Of a stretch of DNA of 64,000 nucleotides, positions 17,632-27,471 are shown in pieces. Position 1 is the stretch's first letter. The number at the start of each line of letters is the position of its first letter. Below the pieces are notes generated by a model, which made no database searches, was not told where the DNA came from, and saw nothing but the letters and a program-made list of their open reading frames with translations. A program made the position numbers and the translations under genes. Source of the stretch: Variovorax boronicumulans (GTDB lineage Bacteria > Pseudomonadota > Gammaproteobacteria > Burkholderiales > Burkholderiaceae_C); NCBI RefSeq assembly GCF_030812215.1, contig NZ_JAUSSG010000011.1, forward strand, positions 62,001-126,000, given 5' to 3'.

Positions 17632-18926
17632 TCGCCACCCTGCTCTTCGTTGCCTTCGTGCTGATGATGCTGGTGGGCGTGCCCATCGGCGCCGCGCTCG
17701 GCCTGGCGGGCGCCGCCTGCATCGCGCTCGCCAACAGCGACGCCCAGTGGTTCGGCCTGCTGGCCGTGCCGCAGAACTTCTATGCGGGCCTGGGCAAGTA
17801 CCCGCTGCTTGCCATTCCGATGTTCGTGCTGGTGGGCTCCATCTTCGACCGCTCAGGCGTGGCGCTGCGGCTGGTGAACTTCGCGGTCGCCATCGTGGGG
17901 CGCGGCCCCGGCATGCTGCCGTTGGTGGCAATTGCGGTGGCGATGTTCCTCGGCGGCATCTCGGGCTCGGGCCCGGCCAATGCCGCCGCCGTGGGCGCGG
18001 TGATGATTGCGGCCATGTCGCGCGCCGGCTACCCGGCCGCGTTCTCGGCCAGCGTGGTGGGGGCCGCCGCGGCCACCGACATCCTGATCCCGCCCTCGGT
18101 CGCGTTCATCGTGTACTCGGTGCTGGTGCCCGGCGCCTCGGTGCCGGCGCTGTTCGCGGCCGGCATGATCCCGGGCGTGATGGCCGGCCTCGCGTTGATG
18201 ATCCCGGCTGTGTGGCTGGCGCGCACGCACAAGATGGGCGCGCTCGAGGCGACGCTGCCGCGCCCGCCGTTCTGGAAGAGCTTTCGCGAAGCCATCTGGG
18301 GCCTTGCGGCGCCGGTGCTCATCCTCGGCGGCATGCGCGCGGGCTGGTTCACGCCGACCGAAGCGGCGGTGGTCGCGGTGTTCTACGGCCTCTTCGTGGG
18401 CATGTGCATCCACCGGACCATCAAGGTGCGCGACCTGTTCGTCATCTTGCGCGAATCGGGCGAGCTCTCGGCGGTGATCCTGCTGGTGGTGTCGCTCGCG
18501 GGCATCTTCGCGTACTCGCTCTCGACGCTGGGCATCATCGATCCGGTGACGCGGGCCATCGTGAATTCGGGGCTGGGCGAATACGGCATCCTCGCGCTGC
18601 TGATCCTGCTGCTCATCACCGTGGGCATGTTCCTCGACGGCGTTTCGATCTTCCTCATCTTCGTGCCGCTGTTGCTGCCCATCGTGCAGTACTACAAGTG
18701 GGACCCGGTGTGGTTCGGCGTGATCCTCACGCTGAAGGTCGCGCTCGGGCAGTTCACGCCGCCGCTCGCAGTCAACCTCATGGTCTCGTGCCGCATCGCG
18801 AAGGTGCGCATGGAAGAGACCGTGCGCTGGGTGGGCTGGATGCTGTTCTCGATGTTCGTGGTGATGGTGCTGGTCATCGCATTCCCCGAGTTGGCGCTCT
18901 GGCTGCCGCGCAAGCTCGGCTACTGA
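17628..18926 (+). CDS. TRAP transporter large permease (DctM-type)
   Basis: Large membrane subunit of the TRAP transporter, 432 residues and about twelve hydrophobic segments, driving Na+- or H+-coupled uptake. The GTG start at 17628 overlaps the preceding stop (GTGA) and gives the standard N-terminus (IATLLFVAFVLMMLVGVPI). Signature stretches are GISGSGPANAAAVGAVM near residue 105 and the ATDILIPPSVAFIVYSVL segment near 145. The binding protein gene follows 36 bp later. No defects seen. Confidence 0.94.
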   Translation: MIATLLFVAFVLMMLVGVPIGAALGLAGAACIALANSDAQWFGLLAVPQNFYAGLGKYPLLAIPMFVLVGSIFDRSGVALRLVNFAVAIVGRGPGMLPLVAIAVAMFLGGISGSGPANAAAVGAVMIAAMSRAGYPAAFSASVVGAAAATDILIPPSVAFIVYSVLVPGASVPALFAAGMIPGVMAGLALMIPAVWLARTHKMGALEATLPRPPFWKSFREAIWGLAAPVLILGGMRAGWFTPTEAAVVAVFYGLFVGMCIHRTIKVRDLFVILRESGELSAVILLVVSLAGIFAYSLSTLGIIDPVTRAIVNSGLGEYGILALLILLLITVGMFLDGVSIFLIFVPLLLPIVQYYKWDPVWFGVILTLKVALGQFTPPLAVNLMVSCRIAKVRMEETVRWVGWMLFSMFVVMVLVIAFPELALWLPRKLGY

Positions 18927-18962
18927 TTTTTTCGTTCCATCTACAAAGAGGAGACCTTTCAA

Positions 18963-20000
18963 ATGAAATTCCGCCGCACCCTGCTGGGCCTCGCCGCTGT
19001 CGCCGCCACGCTCGGCCTCTTCTCGACCGGCGCCATGGCGCAGGCCGCCTACAAGCCCGAGTACAAGATGTCGCTGGTGCTCGGCCCGCCGACGCCCTGG
19101 GGCCAGGCCGGAAAGATCTGGGCCGACCTCGTGAAGGAGCGCACCCAGGGCCGCATCAACATCAAGCTGTACCCCGGCGTGTCGCTCATTCAAGGCGACC
19201 AGACGCGCGAGTTCAGCGCGCTGCGCCAGGGCGTGATCGACATGGCCGTGGGCTCGACCATCAACTGGTCGCCGCAGGTCAAGCAGCTCAACCTGTTCTC
19301 GATGCCATTCCTCATGCCCGACTACGCGGCCATCGACGCGCTCACGCAGGGCGATGTGGGCGCGCAGATCTTCAAGACCCTGGACAAGTCCGGCGTGGTG
19401 CCGCTGGCCTGGGGCGAGAACGGCTACCGTGAAATCACCAACTCCAAGAAGCCGATCAAGTCCCCCGAAGACTTGAAGGGCATGAAGATCCGCGTGGTCG
19501 GCTCGCCGATCTATTCGGACATGTTCACCGCGCTCGGCGCCAACCCCACGCAGATGAGCTGGGCCGATGCGCAGCCCGCGCTCGCGAGCGGCGCGGTCGA
19601 CGGGCAGGAGAACCCGCTGTTCCTCTTCACCGTGCTCAAGATGCACACCGTGGGCCAGAAGTTCGTGACCACCTGGGGCTACGTGGCCGACCCGCTGGTC
19701 TTCGTGGTGAACAAGGAAATCTGGGCCTCGTGGACACCGGCCGACCAGGCCATCGTGCGCCAGGCCGCCGTCGATGCGGGCAAGCAGGAAATCGCGATCG
19801 CCCGCAAGGGCCTCGTGGAAGCCGACAAGCCGGTGCTGAAGGACATCGCCGCCATGGGCGTGACGGTGACCAGCCTCACGCCGGCCGAGCGCGAGGCGTT
19901 CGTGAAAGCGACGCGCCCGGTGTACGACAAGTGGAAGTCGACGGTCGGCGCCGATCTCGTGGCGCAGGCCGAGAAGGCGATTGCCGCGCGCAAGAAGTAA
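18963..20000 (+). CDS. TRAP transporter solute-binding protein (DctP-type)
   Basis: Periplasmic binding protein of 345 residues with a Sec signal ending near AMAQA (residue 26). The DctP hallmarks are visible: the conserved YREITNSKKPIKSPEDLKG segment near residue 155, followed by MKIRV with the carboxylate-binding Arg, and the VDGQENPL segment near 213. ATG 18963 follows GAGGAGA. It ends the TRAP operon, with a rho-independent terminator just downstream. The conserved Arg implies a carboxylate ligand, which cannot be specified. Confidence 0.94.
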   Translation: MKFRRTLLGLAAVAATLGLFSTGAMAQAAYKPEYKMSLVLGPPTPWGQAGKIWADLVKERTQGRINIKLYPGVSLIQGDQTREFSALRQGVIDMAVGSTINWSPQVKQLNLFSMPFLMPDYAAIDALTQGDVGAQIFKTLDKSGVVPLAWGENGYREITNSKKPIKSPEDLKGMKIRVVGSPIYSDMFTALGANPTQMSWADAQPALASGAVDGQENPLFLFTVLKMHTVGQKFVTTWGYVADPLVFVVNKEIWASWTPADQAIVRQAAVDAGKQEIAIARKGLVEADKPVLKDIAAMGVTVTSLTPAEREAFVKATRPVYDKWKSTVGADLVAQAEKAIAARKK

Positions 20001-20042
20001 GCGGCGTTTTCACAACACTGCGAGGGCTTCGATGGCCTCGCC

Positions 20043-20070
20043 AAGGCCCCGCTTGCGGGGCCTTTCCTTT
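20043..20070 (+). terminator. Rho-independent terminator after the TRAP operon
   Basis: AAGGCCCC (20043-20050) pairs perfectly with GGGGCCTT (20057-20064) around a six-base loop and is followed by a T-rich tract (TCCTTT). It separates the TRAP operon from the nucleoside hydrolase gene, which therefore needs its own promoter. Confidence 0.8.
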
Positions 20071-20248
20071 GCCGGCTGCGCACTTTCAACTGCAACGAAA
20101 ATGGCGGGCGAAATCCTTGGTTTGCGGATCGCCGATGGCCCTGCGGCATCGGCCCGAAACACGCCTTCGATTTCATGCCGCCGACGCGAAGGGCTCTGGC
20201 AGACTGGTTTTCACCGCGCGTTTTCTCGCGCTTCAAGGAAGCCATTTC

Positions 20249-21307
20249 ATGCCTCTCTCTTCGCGCTGGAAAGCCGACCTCTCTTCGTTCCTTCTCGCGG
20301 GATTCGCCCTCTTGATGACCACCAGCATCGCCCCGACCGCAGCCCATGCCGCCGACGCCAACACGACGGTGCACACGCTCATCATCGACACCGACCCCGG
20401 CGCCGATGACGTGATCGCGCTGCTGTTCGCCATGGCCTCGCCCGAGCGGCTGAAGATCCAGGCGCTGACCACCGTGGCCGGCAACGTGCCGCTCGCCAAG
20501 ACCTCGCGCAACGCGCGCCTCGCACGCGAGTGGGCCAAGCGCCCCGACATTCCGGTCTACGCCGGCGCACCGCGCCCCTTGCTGCGCACACCGATCTACG
20601 CGGCCGACGTGCACGGCAGCGAAGGCATCACGGGCGTGAAGGTGTTCGAGCCGAAGCAGCCGCTGGCCGATGGCAATGCGGTCGACTACCTGATCCGCAC
20701 GCTGCGCGCCGCGCCCGAGAAGAGCGTGACGCTTGCGATGCTCGGACCGGAAACGAACCTGGCATTGGCGCTGACGCAAGCCCCCGACATCGTGCGCGGC
20801 CTGCGCGAGCTGGTGCTCATGGGCGGCGCGCACTTCAATGGCGGCAACATCACGCCAACCGCGGAGTTCAACGTGTTCGCCGATCCGCATGCGGCCGAGA
20901 TCGTGCTCAAGAGCGGCGTGCCGATCACGATGCTGCCGCTGGACGTGACGCACAAGATCCTCACGAGCCCCGAGCGCATCGCGAAGCTGCGCGGCCTCGG
21001 CAACCAGGCGGGCAAGACGGTGGCCGACATCCTCGATGCCTATGTGCAGCACGACATGCAGTACTACGGCCTGCCCGGCGGCCCGGTGCACGATGCGACC
21101 GTGATCGCCTACCTGCTGCAGCCTTCGCTCTTCAAGGGCAGGCAGGTGAACGTGGAAGTCGACAGCCGCGAAGGCATCGGCTTCGGCCAGACGGCGGTCG
21201 ACTGGTATGGTGGCCTCAAGCGCCCCGCCAACGTCAACTGGATCGCAGAGGGCGACGCGCAGGGCTTCTTCGATCTGCTGACGCAGCGCATCTCGCGCCT
21301 GCCCTGA
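20249..21307 (+). CDS. Exported nucleoside hydrolase (inosine/uridine-preferring type)
   Basis: Nucleoside N-ribohydrolase family protein of 352 residues that splits nucleosides to ribose and base. The Ca2+-binding aspartate cluster DTDPGADD lies near residue 48, right after a Sec signal peptide with cleavage likely at AHAAD near residue 36. Further family features are NVPLAKTSRNA near 80, the VLMGGAHFNGGNITP segment near 190 and FNVFADPHAAEIV near 208. The start ATG 20249 follows AAGGA; the open frame extends far upstream but that part overlaps the TRAP gene and is not real. A secreted form suggests scavenging of extracellular nucleosides. It is transcribed alone, between two terminators. 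Confidence 0.9.
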   Translation: MPLSSRWKADLSSFLLAGFALLMTTSIAPTAAHAADANTTVHTLIIDTDPGADDVIALLFAMASPERLKIQALTTVAGNVPLAKTSRNARLAREWAKRPDIPVYAGAPRPLLRTPIYAADVHGSEGITGVKVFEPKQPLADGNAVDYLIRTLRAAPEKSVTLAMLGPETNLALALTQAPDIVRGLRELVLMGGAHFNGGNITPTAEFNVFADPHAAEIVLKSGVPITMLPLDVTHKILTSPERIAKLRGLGNQAGKTVADILDAYVQHDMQYYGLPGGPVHDATVIAYLLQPSLFKGRQVNVEVDSREGIGFGQTAVDWYGGLKRPANVNWIAEGDAQGFFDLLTQRISRLP

Positions 21308-21328
21308 CGCCGGGGCGAGCCCCATGAA

Positions 21329-21359
21329 AAAAGCCACGCTGCAGAACAGCGTGGCTTTT
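21329..21359. terminator. Bidirectional terminator between nucleoside hydrolase and gltL
   Basis: A perfect 13-bp stem: AAAAGCCACGCTG (21329-21341) and CAGCGTGGCTTTT (21347-21359) around a five-base loop, with A-rich and T-rich flanks. It serves the plus-strand hydrolase and the minus-strand glt operon, which converge here. Confidence 0.88.
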
Positions 21360-21385
21360 GTCTTTCTTGAACCGCAGCGGATCGA

Positions 21386-22135
<750 letters not shown>

Positions 22136-22158
22136 ATCTTTCTCTCCGGTTCAGCCTC

Positions 22159-22848
22159 TCAGCGAATGATGGCGATCTTCTTGTGCAGGCGCTTCACGAG
22201 CCAGGACAAGGCATAACACATGACGAAGTACACGACGGCTGCGAGCAGGTACGCCTCGATCGGGCGACCAAAGTTCTTGCCGGCGGTCTCGAAGCCCTTG
22301 AGCATGTCGTAGGCACCGATGGCGTAGACCAGCGAGGTGTCCTGGAACAGGATGATGGTCTGCGTGAGCAGCACCGGCAGCATGTTGCGGAACGCCTGCG
22401 GCAGCACCACCAGGCGCATGTTCTGGCCGTAGGTCATGCCCACCGCCTGGCCCGCATTCACCTGGCCGCGCGGGATCGACTGGATGCCCGCGCGCATGAT
22501 CTCGGAGAAGTACGCCGCCTCGAACGCGACGAAGGTGATCACGGCCGAGATTTCGGAGCGGTAGTTCGAACCGAGCGAGCCGAACAGCGAATAGAACGAC
22601 GCCGGCACGAGCAGGAAGAACCACAGGATCACCATCACCAGCGGGATGCTTCGCATGCCGTTGACGTAGAGCGCCGCGGGTGCGTCCAGCCACTTCTTGC
22701 CCGACAGGCGCATGAGCGCGAGGATCGTGCCGAAGATCACACCGCCAATGGTGGCCACCACCGTCAGCATGATGCTGAAGTAGAAGCCCTTGATGACGAA
22801 GTTGCTGATGACGTCCCAGTTGTAGAACGACAGGTCGAGATTCATCAT
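22159..22848 (-). CDS. gltK: Glutamate/aspartate ABC transporter permease
   Basis: Inner-membrane permease of 229 residues with about five helices. The HisMQ-family coupling motif EAAYFSEIMRAGIQSIPRGQ lies near residues 110-130 and docks the ATPase. Begins 1 bp after the end of gltJ, showing close coupling. The two permeases form the heterodimeric channel typical of polar amino acid transporters. The final residues KKIAIIR are basic and cytoplasmic. Confidence 0.92.
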   Translation of the reverse strand: MMNLDLSFYNWDVISNFVIKGFYFSIMLTVVATIGGVIFGTILALMRLSGKKWLDAPAALYVNGMRSIPLVMVILWFFLLVPASFYSLFGSLGSNYRSEISAVITFVAFEAAYFSEIMRAGIQSIPRGQVNAGQAVGMTYGQNMRLVVLPQAFRNMLPVLLTQTIILFQDTSLVYAIGAYDMLKGFETAGKNFGRPIEAYLLAAVVYFVMCYALSWLVKRLHKKIAIIR

Positions 22849-22849
22849 G

Positions 22850-23581
22850 TCAGTGTCCTCCGCCGCCAGCGCTGGCCGAGACGATGAAGCCCGGCACGCG
22901 GGTCTTCTTCTCGATGTACGCCATGAGCCGGTTGATGGCCAGGGCCGACACCACGTAGCACGCCGTCACCGCCAGGTAGACCTCGATGCCGCGCGAGGTT
23001 TCTTCCTGCGCCTGCATCGCGAACATGGTGAGTTCGGTGACCGACACGGCGAACGCGACGGACGAGTTCTTGAAGATGTTCATCGTCTCGCTCGTGAGCG
23101 GCGGGATGATGATGCGGTAGGCCATCGGCAGGATCACGTAGCGGTAGTACTGCGTGGTGGTGAAGCCCACCGCCATGCCCGCGTAGCGCTGGCCCTTGGG
23201 CAGCGCCTGGATGCCCGAGCGCACCTGCTCGGCGATACGCGCCGAGGTGAAGAAGCCCAGCGCCAGCACCACCAGAATGAAGCTCGGCACGCTCTTCATC
23301 ACCGGGATCAGCGCCGGAATGACGTGGTACCAGAGGAAGATCTGCACCAGCAGCGGGATGTTGCGAAAGAGCTCCACCCATGCGTTGCCGAAGCGCACCA
23401 GCCACGGGCTGTCGGGCAGCGTGCGGATGATGCCGATCAGCGAGCCCAGCACGAGCGCCACGACCAGCGCCAGCAGTGCAACGGACACCGTCCAGCCCCA
23501 GGCCGAGAGCATCCATTGCAGGTAGCTCGGATATTCCCCCCCGGGGTCCTGCAGGAAGACCTGCCAATCCCAGTTTCCCAT
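22850..23581 (-). CDS. gltJ: Glutamate/aspartate ABC transporter permease
   Basis: Permease subunit of 243 residues, with N-terminus MGNWDWQVFLQ characteristic of GltJ. The coupling motif SARIAEQVRSGIQALPKGQ is near residues 130-150. The start ATG 23581 follows GGAG. It is separated from gltI by 91 bp containing a hairpin that may reduce transcription into the membrane genes. Confidence 0.92.
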   Translation of the reverse strand: MGNWDWQVFLQDPGGEYPSYLQWMLSAWGWTVSVALLALVVALVLGSLIGIIRTLPDSPWLVRFGNAWVELFRNIPLLVQIFLWYHVIPALIPVMKSVPSFILVVLALGFFTSARIAEQVRSGIQALPKGQRYAGMAVGFTTTQYYRYVILPMAYRIIIPPLTSETMNIFKNSSVAFAVSVTELTMFAMQAQEETSRGIEVYLAVTACYVVSALAINRLMAYIEKKTRVPGFIVSASAGGGGH

Positions 23582-23627
23582 TTCTTACTCCTTCACCGTC
23601 TTCGACAAAACCGTCCCTTGAAAAGAA

Positions 23628-23651
23628 ACGCCCACCGCGAAAGGTGGGCGT
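23628..23651 (-). terminator. Intraoperonic hairpin between gltI and gltJ
   Basis: ACGCCCACC (23628-23636) pairs perfectly with GGTGGGCGT (23643-23651) around a six-base loop. On the minus strand it is followed by TTCTTTTC, so it looks like a partial terminator. Such elements commonly raise binding-protein mRNA relative to the permeases. Confidence 0.65.
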
Positions 23652-23672
23652 CATTCACGCAGCGACGCGCGC

Positions 23673-24572
23673 TTATTCCTTGGTGACGTACTCTTCGGCG
23701 GGCTTGTCGTTCGGGTTGGCCCACGCGTTCTTGGTGGCTTCGCCCAGCGGCAGGTTGATCACGACGTTGGCCGGGGGAATCGGCTTCAGGAACCACTTGT
23801 CATAGAGCTTGGCGAGCTCGCCCGACTTGGCCTGGGCCTTGATGCTGTCGTCCACGGCCTTCTTGAAGGCCGGGTCGTCCTTGCGGATCATGATGCCGAT
23901 GGGTTCCACGGCCAGCACGTCCGGCAGGATCTTGTAGTCCTTGGGCGACTTCGACTTGGCGGCCAGGGCAGCCAGGATCGAGCCGTCCATCACGAACGCG
24001 TCGGCACGGCCGGTTTCCAGCAGCAGGAAGCTGTCAGAGTGGTCCTTGCCGTAGACCTCCTTGAAGCTCAGGTTCTCGGCGCGCTTTTGCTTGCGCACGG
24101 TCTGCAGCGGCGTGGTGCCGGTGGTGGTGGCAACCGTCTTGTCCTTCAGGTCGGCCAGCGAGTTGATGCCCGAGTTGGCCTTGACGACGATCTTGGTTTC
24201 TTCGACGTAGGTGGTCACGCCGAAAGCCACGTCCTTCTGGCGGGTGGCGTTGTTGGTGGTGGAGCCGCACTCGATGTCCACGGTGCCGTTCTGCACGAGG
24301 GGAATGCGGTTCTGCGAGGTGACCGGCTGGTACTTGACTTCGAGCTTCTTGCCAACGGCCTTCTCCAGGTCCTTGATGATGTTGGCGCAGACGTCGTAGT
24401 GGAAGCCGGTGTACTGGCCGTTGCCCAGCGTGTACGACAGGCCGGAAGATTCGCGCACGCCTTCGGTGATGGTGCCCGAGGCCTTGATCTTGGCCAGGGT
24501 GTCATTGGCCTGCGCGAAGGCGCCGCTGGTGGCGAGCGCCGCGATCACCAATGCCATTGCTTGTTTTTTCAT
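23673..24572 (-). CDS. gltI: Glutamate/aspartate ABC transporter periplasmic binding protein
   Basis: Substrate-binding subunit of 299 residues with a Sec signal MKKQAMALVIAALATSGAFA. The mature protein contains DTLAKIKASGTITEGVRESS, the amino-acid binding segment GYxYDVCANI-like (FHYDVCANIIKDLEKAVGK near residue 60) and the IECGSTTNN segment near 110, matching GltI. The frame is open 12 codons upstream, but AGGAG precedes the ATG at 24572. It is the first gene of the glt operon, with aspartase encoded upstream on the same strand. Confidence 0.93.
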   Translation of the reverse strand: MKKQAMALVIAALATSGAFAQANDTLAKIKASGTITEGVRESSGLSYTLGNGQYTGFHYDVCANIIKDLEKAVGKKLEVKYQPVTSQNRIPLVQNGTVDIECGSTTNNATRQKDVAFGVTTYVEETKIVVKANSGINSLADLKDKTVATTTGTTPLQTVRKQKRAENLSFKEVYGKDHSDSFLLLETGRADAFVMDGSILAALAAKSKSPKDYKILPDVLAVEPIGIMIRKDDPAFKKAVDDSIKAQAKSGELAKLYDKWFLKPIPPANVVINLPLGEATKNAWANPNDKPAEEYVTKE

Positions 24573-24754
24573 ACAGAAAACTCCTGAGGGTGACTGAAAC
24601 AGATACAACTAAATTCTAGACATACATATTTTGCGTGATACCCGGACCAACCCGGTGCATCCGGGGGGCATCCCGCCGTGCATTGCTGCACCGGCCGCGC
24701 GCATCGTGGCGCCAGCCTGGTGCGATCCTGCCTCCTGGCATTGTCCGACTTTCA

Positions 24755-26221
24755 CTAAGCAGCCTTTATGCCCGAAGCCTGGCCCGAAGGCTCGGCAGCC
24801 GGGGGGACCGGTGCGGCGGACAGGCGCACCGGCTGGGTCAGGTTCTCTGGCACGAGCAGCGCCTCCATCTCGGCGCGCGTCATGATCCCGAGCGAATCCG
24901 CCACCAGATCGATGGGCCCGCCCGTGGCGAGCGCGGTCTTGGCGATGAGCGCGGCCTTCTCGTAGCCGATGAGCGGATTGAGCGCGGTGACCAGCGTGAC
25001 CGACTCGCGCACCCGCTTGGCCAGGAACTCGCGATTGGCCTCGATGCCGTCCACGCAGTTCAGCTGCAGCGTGTTGCAGGCGTTGCCCAGGTGCTTGATG
25101 CTCTTGAAGAGGCTCCAGCCCATGATCGGCTCGAAGGCGTTGAGCTGCAGCTGGCCGGCCTCGGACGCCATGGTCACGGTGATGTCGTTGCCGATCACCT
25201 CGAAGGCCACCTGGTTCATCACTTCCGGGATCACCGGGTTGACCTTGCCCGGCATGATCGACGAGCCGGCCTGCCGAGCGGGCAAGCGGATTTCGCCGAA
25301 GCCGGCCTGCGGGCCGCTGGAGAGCAGGCGCAGGTCGTTGCAGGTCTTGCTGAGCTTGGTGGCCACGCGCTTCAGCACACCCGAAAGCTGCACGAAGGCA
25401 CCCGTGTCCTGCGTGGCCTCGATGAGGTTGGCGGCTTGCTTCAAAGGCACGCCGGTCTGCTCGGCCAGGTACTGGCAGGCGAGGTTGGCATAGCCGTGCG
25501 GCGCATTGATGCCGGTGCCGATGGCGGTGGCGCCGAGGTTGATTTCCTCGATCAGCGCGCGGGCCTCGCCCAGCCGGGCTTCGTCTTCGCCGATCATGAT
25601 CGCGTAGGTCAGGAACTCCTGGCCCAGCGTCATCGGCACGGCGTCCTGCAGCTGGGTGCGGCCGATCTTGAGGATGTCCTTGAACTCGAGCGCCTTGGCC
25701 TCGAAGCTGCGGCGCAGCGCGGCCATGGCGGCAAGCAGCTTGTCGATCGCGAACCACAGCGCCAGGCGCACCGCCGTGGGATACACGTCGTTGGTGCTCT
25801 GCGAGGCGTTGACGTGGTCGTTGGGATGCAGCACGTCGTAGCGCGCCTTCTCGTGGCCGAGCTTCTCGAGCGCGAGGTTGCAGATGACCTCGTTCGCGTT
25901 CATGTTGGTCGAGGTGCCGGCTCCGCCTTGGATGACGTCGACCACGAACTCGTCGAGCAGCTTGCCCTCGATGATGTCCTCGCAAGCCAGGATGATCGCG
26001 GCGGCGCGGTCGCGGTCGATGGCGCCCAGGTCGGCATTGGCGCGGGTGGCGGCCTTCTTCACGAAGGCCAGGGCGCGCACCAGGTCGGGCATGGCCGAGA
26101 TGCGGGTGCCGGAGATCGCGAAGTTCTCGACGGCGCGCGCCGTGTGCACGCCCCAGTAGGCGGCGGCGGGAATCTGCTTCTCGCCGAGGAAGTCGTGTTC
26201 GGTCCTGAAATTGGCGCTCAT
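24755..26221 (-). CDS. aspA: Aspartate ammonia-lyase
   Basis: Converts L-aspartate to fumarate and ammonia; 488 residues, close to the 478 of the E. coli enzyme. The superfamily signature GSSIMPGKVNP spans residues 319-329, with the catalytic Ser in the SS pair at 320-321. TSTNMNANEV (103-112) and the NDHVNASQSTND segment (134-145) complete the composite active site. The start at 26221 has GAGGAA eight bases upstream; 20 open codons further upstream lack family similarity. Between gltI and a LysR gene, it makes sense as the first catabolic step for imported aspartate. Confidence 0.95.
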   Translation of the reverse strand: MSANFRTEHDFLGEKQIPAAAYWGVHTARAVENFAISGTRISAMPDLVRALAFVKKAATRANADLGAIDRDRAAAIILACEDIIEGKLLDEFVVDVIQGGAGTSTNMNANEVICNLALEKLGHEKARYDVLHPNDHVNASQSTNDVYPTAVRLALWFAIDKLLAAMAALRRSFEAKALEFKDILKIGRTQLQDAVPMTLGQEFLTYAIMIGEDEARLGEARALIEEINLGATAIGTGINAPHGYANLACQYLAEQTGVPLKQAANLIEATQDTGAFVQLSGVLKRVATKLSKTCNDLRLLSSGPQAGFGEIRLPARQAGSSIMPGKVNPVIPEVMNQVAFEVIGNDITVTMASEAGQLQLNAFEPIMGWSLFKSIKHLGNACNTLQLNCVDGIEANREFLAKRVRESVTLVTALNPLIGYEKAALIAKTALATGGPIDLVADSLGIMTRAEMEALLVPENLTQPVRLSAAPVPPAAEPSGQASGIKAA

Positions 26222-26394
26222 ACAGGTTCCTCGGCTAAAAAAAAGCACGCGAATGGCGCGTGCCTCGAATGATGCCGCCACTGCGGCTGAAGCGACTGAA
26301 ATTGCGGCTGAAGAAAAACTGCCGCGACTGTAGTACCGCCGTGCTCACGGCGCCAATGCTGAATGCGGGGGGTCCTATGCGCTGCATTTATAGA

Positions 26395-26409
26395 TTGTGC
26401 GGCGCACAA
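26395..26409. promoter_or_regulatory. Candidate LysR-type binding site upstream of aspA
   Basis: TTGTGC-GGC-GCACAA is a perfect six-base inverted repeat that contains the T-N11-A pattern typical of LysR regulators. It lies between the end of the LysR gene and aspA, about 175 bp before the aspA start, in an otherwise empty 196-bp gap. Confidence 0.4.
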
Positions 26410-26417
26410 AACCCCGC

Positions 26418-27410
26418 TCAGCGGGCAGCCGGCTGGGTGCCGACGAGGTACGACCAGAGCGCATCCGCCGTGCGCTTGGGCTGGATTCCCTCGGACACCG
26501 CCGCCACCTTGGCGGAGCGCCCGTTGCCGGTCTTCACCGGCGCCGGCGCGCTCGGCCGCTCGCGGTAGGCGCGGATTTCCATCGTCGCCTCCAGGCTGTC
26601 GATCTCGGGCGGCAGCGCGCTCACGAGCTTGCGAGCCTTGATCTCCTTGCGCACTGCGCTCTGCGGCAGGAAAGCGATACCGTGGCCTTCGAGCGCCATG
26701 ACCTTCAGGCCTTCGGCCATGTCGGTTTCGTAGACGCGGTCGAGGTGGATGGCGGTGCCCGATTCCTTGAGCAACTGGTCGACCACGCGGCCCAGGTAGG
26801 CGCCGGGTGCGTAGCCCAGGTAGGGCAGCGGCTGGCCCGGGCGGCCCGGCAGCCGGTAGCGCGGCGCGCCGTCGGCATCGGCCTTGACCCAGGGGGCCAC
26901 GGTTTCCTCGCCGAGGCTGACCATCTCGTACTTGTTGTTGTCCAGCTGCAGCGGCTGCGAGGGGTGGTGGTAGGCGATCAGCAGGTCGCAGCTGCCTTCG
27001 ACCAGCCGCAACACCGCGTCGTGCACGTTGAGCGCGATGAGCCGGCTCTTGATCGGCCCGAAGTGCTCGCGCAGGCTGGTGACCCACGAGGGAAAGAAGG
27101 TGAAGGCCAGCGTGTGCGGCACGGCGATCTCGATCACGTCCTGCCCGGCGGCCGAGTGGCCGCGCAGCATGGCCCGGGTGCTCTGCAGCGACTGCAGCAT
27201 CTCGATGGCCTGGCTGTAGAGCGTCTGGCCTGCGGGCGTGAGGCGCGTAGGGTAGGAGCTGCGGTCGACGAGGTCGGTGCCGGCCCAGCCTTCGAGCGCC
27301 TGGATGCGGCGGGAGAACGCCGGCTGCGTCACGTGCCTCAACTGGGCCGAGCGGCTGAAGCTGCGGGTCTCCGCCAAGCTGATGAAGTCTTCAAGCCACT
27401 TTGTTTCCAT
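26418..27410 (-). CDS. LysR-family transcriptional regulator
   Basis: A 330-residue LysR regulator. The N-terminal winged helix is clear (WLEDFISLAETRSFSRSAQLRHVTQPAFSRRIQALE spans about residues 5-40), followed by the dimerisation helix and an effector-binding domain from about residue 95. Its gene is 196 bp upstream of aspA on the same strand, and is divergent from an amidase whose longest possible start shares the CATG at 27408-27411. Regulation of aspA and gltIJKL is inferred from position. The C-terminus has a low-complexity Pro/Ala tail. Confidence 0.9.
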   Translation of the reverse strand: METKWLEDFISLAETRSFSRSAQLRHVTQPAFSRRIQALEGWAGTDLVDRSSYPTRLTPAGQTLYSQAIEMLQSLQSTRAMLRGHSAAGQDVIEIAVPHTLAFTFFPSWVTSLREHFGPIKSRLIALNVHDAVLRLVEGSCDLLIAYHHPSQPLQLDNNKYEMVSLGEETVAPWVKADADGAPRYRLPGRPGQPLPYLGYAPGAYLGRVVDQLLKESGTAIHLDRVYETDMAEGLKVMALEGHGIAFLPQSAVRKEIKARKLVSALPPEIDSLEATMEIRAYRERPSAPAPVKTGNGRSAKVAAVSEGIQPKRTADALWSYLVGTQPAAR

Positions 27411-27471
27411 GAGTGACGATTATGCGAGCGCCGCGCCATACTGGGCGCCTCCTCCTTTACCCGCATCCGCC

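Noticed and set aside
17853..19646. Open frame of 597 codons on the minus strand across the TRAP genes
   Set aside because: His/Arg/Glu-rich shadow of the DctM and DctP coding sequences; spans a gene boundary, which real genes would not.
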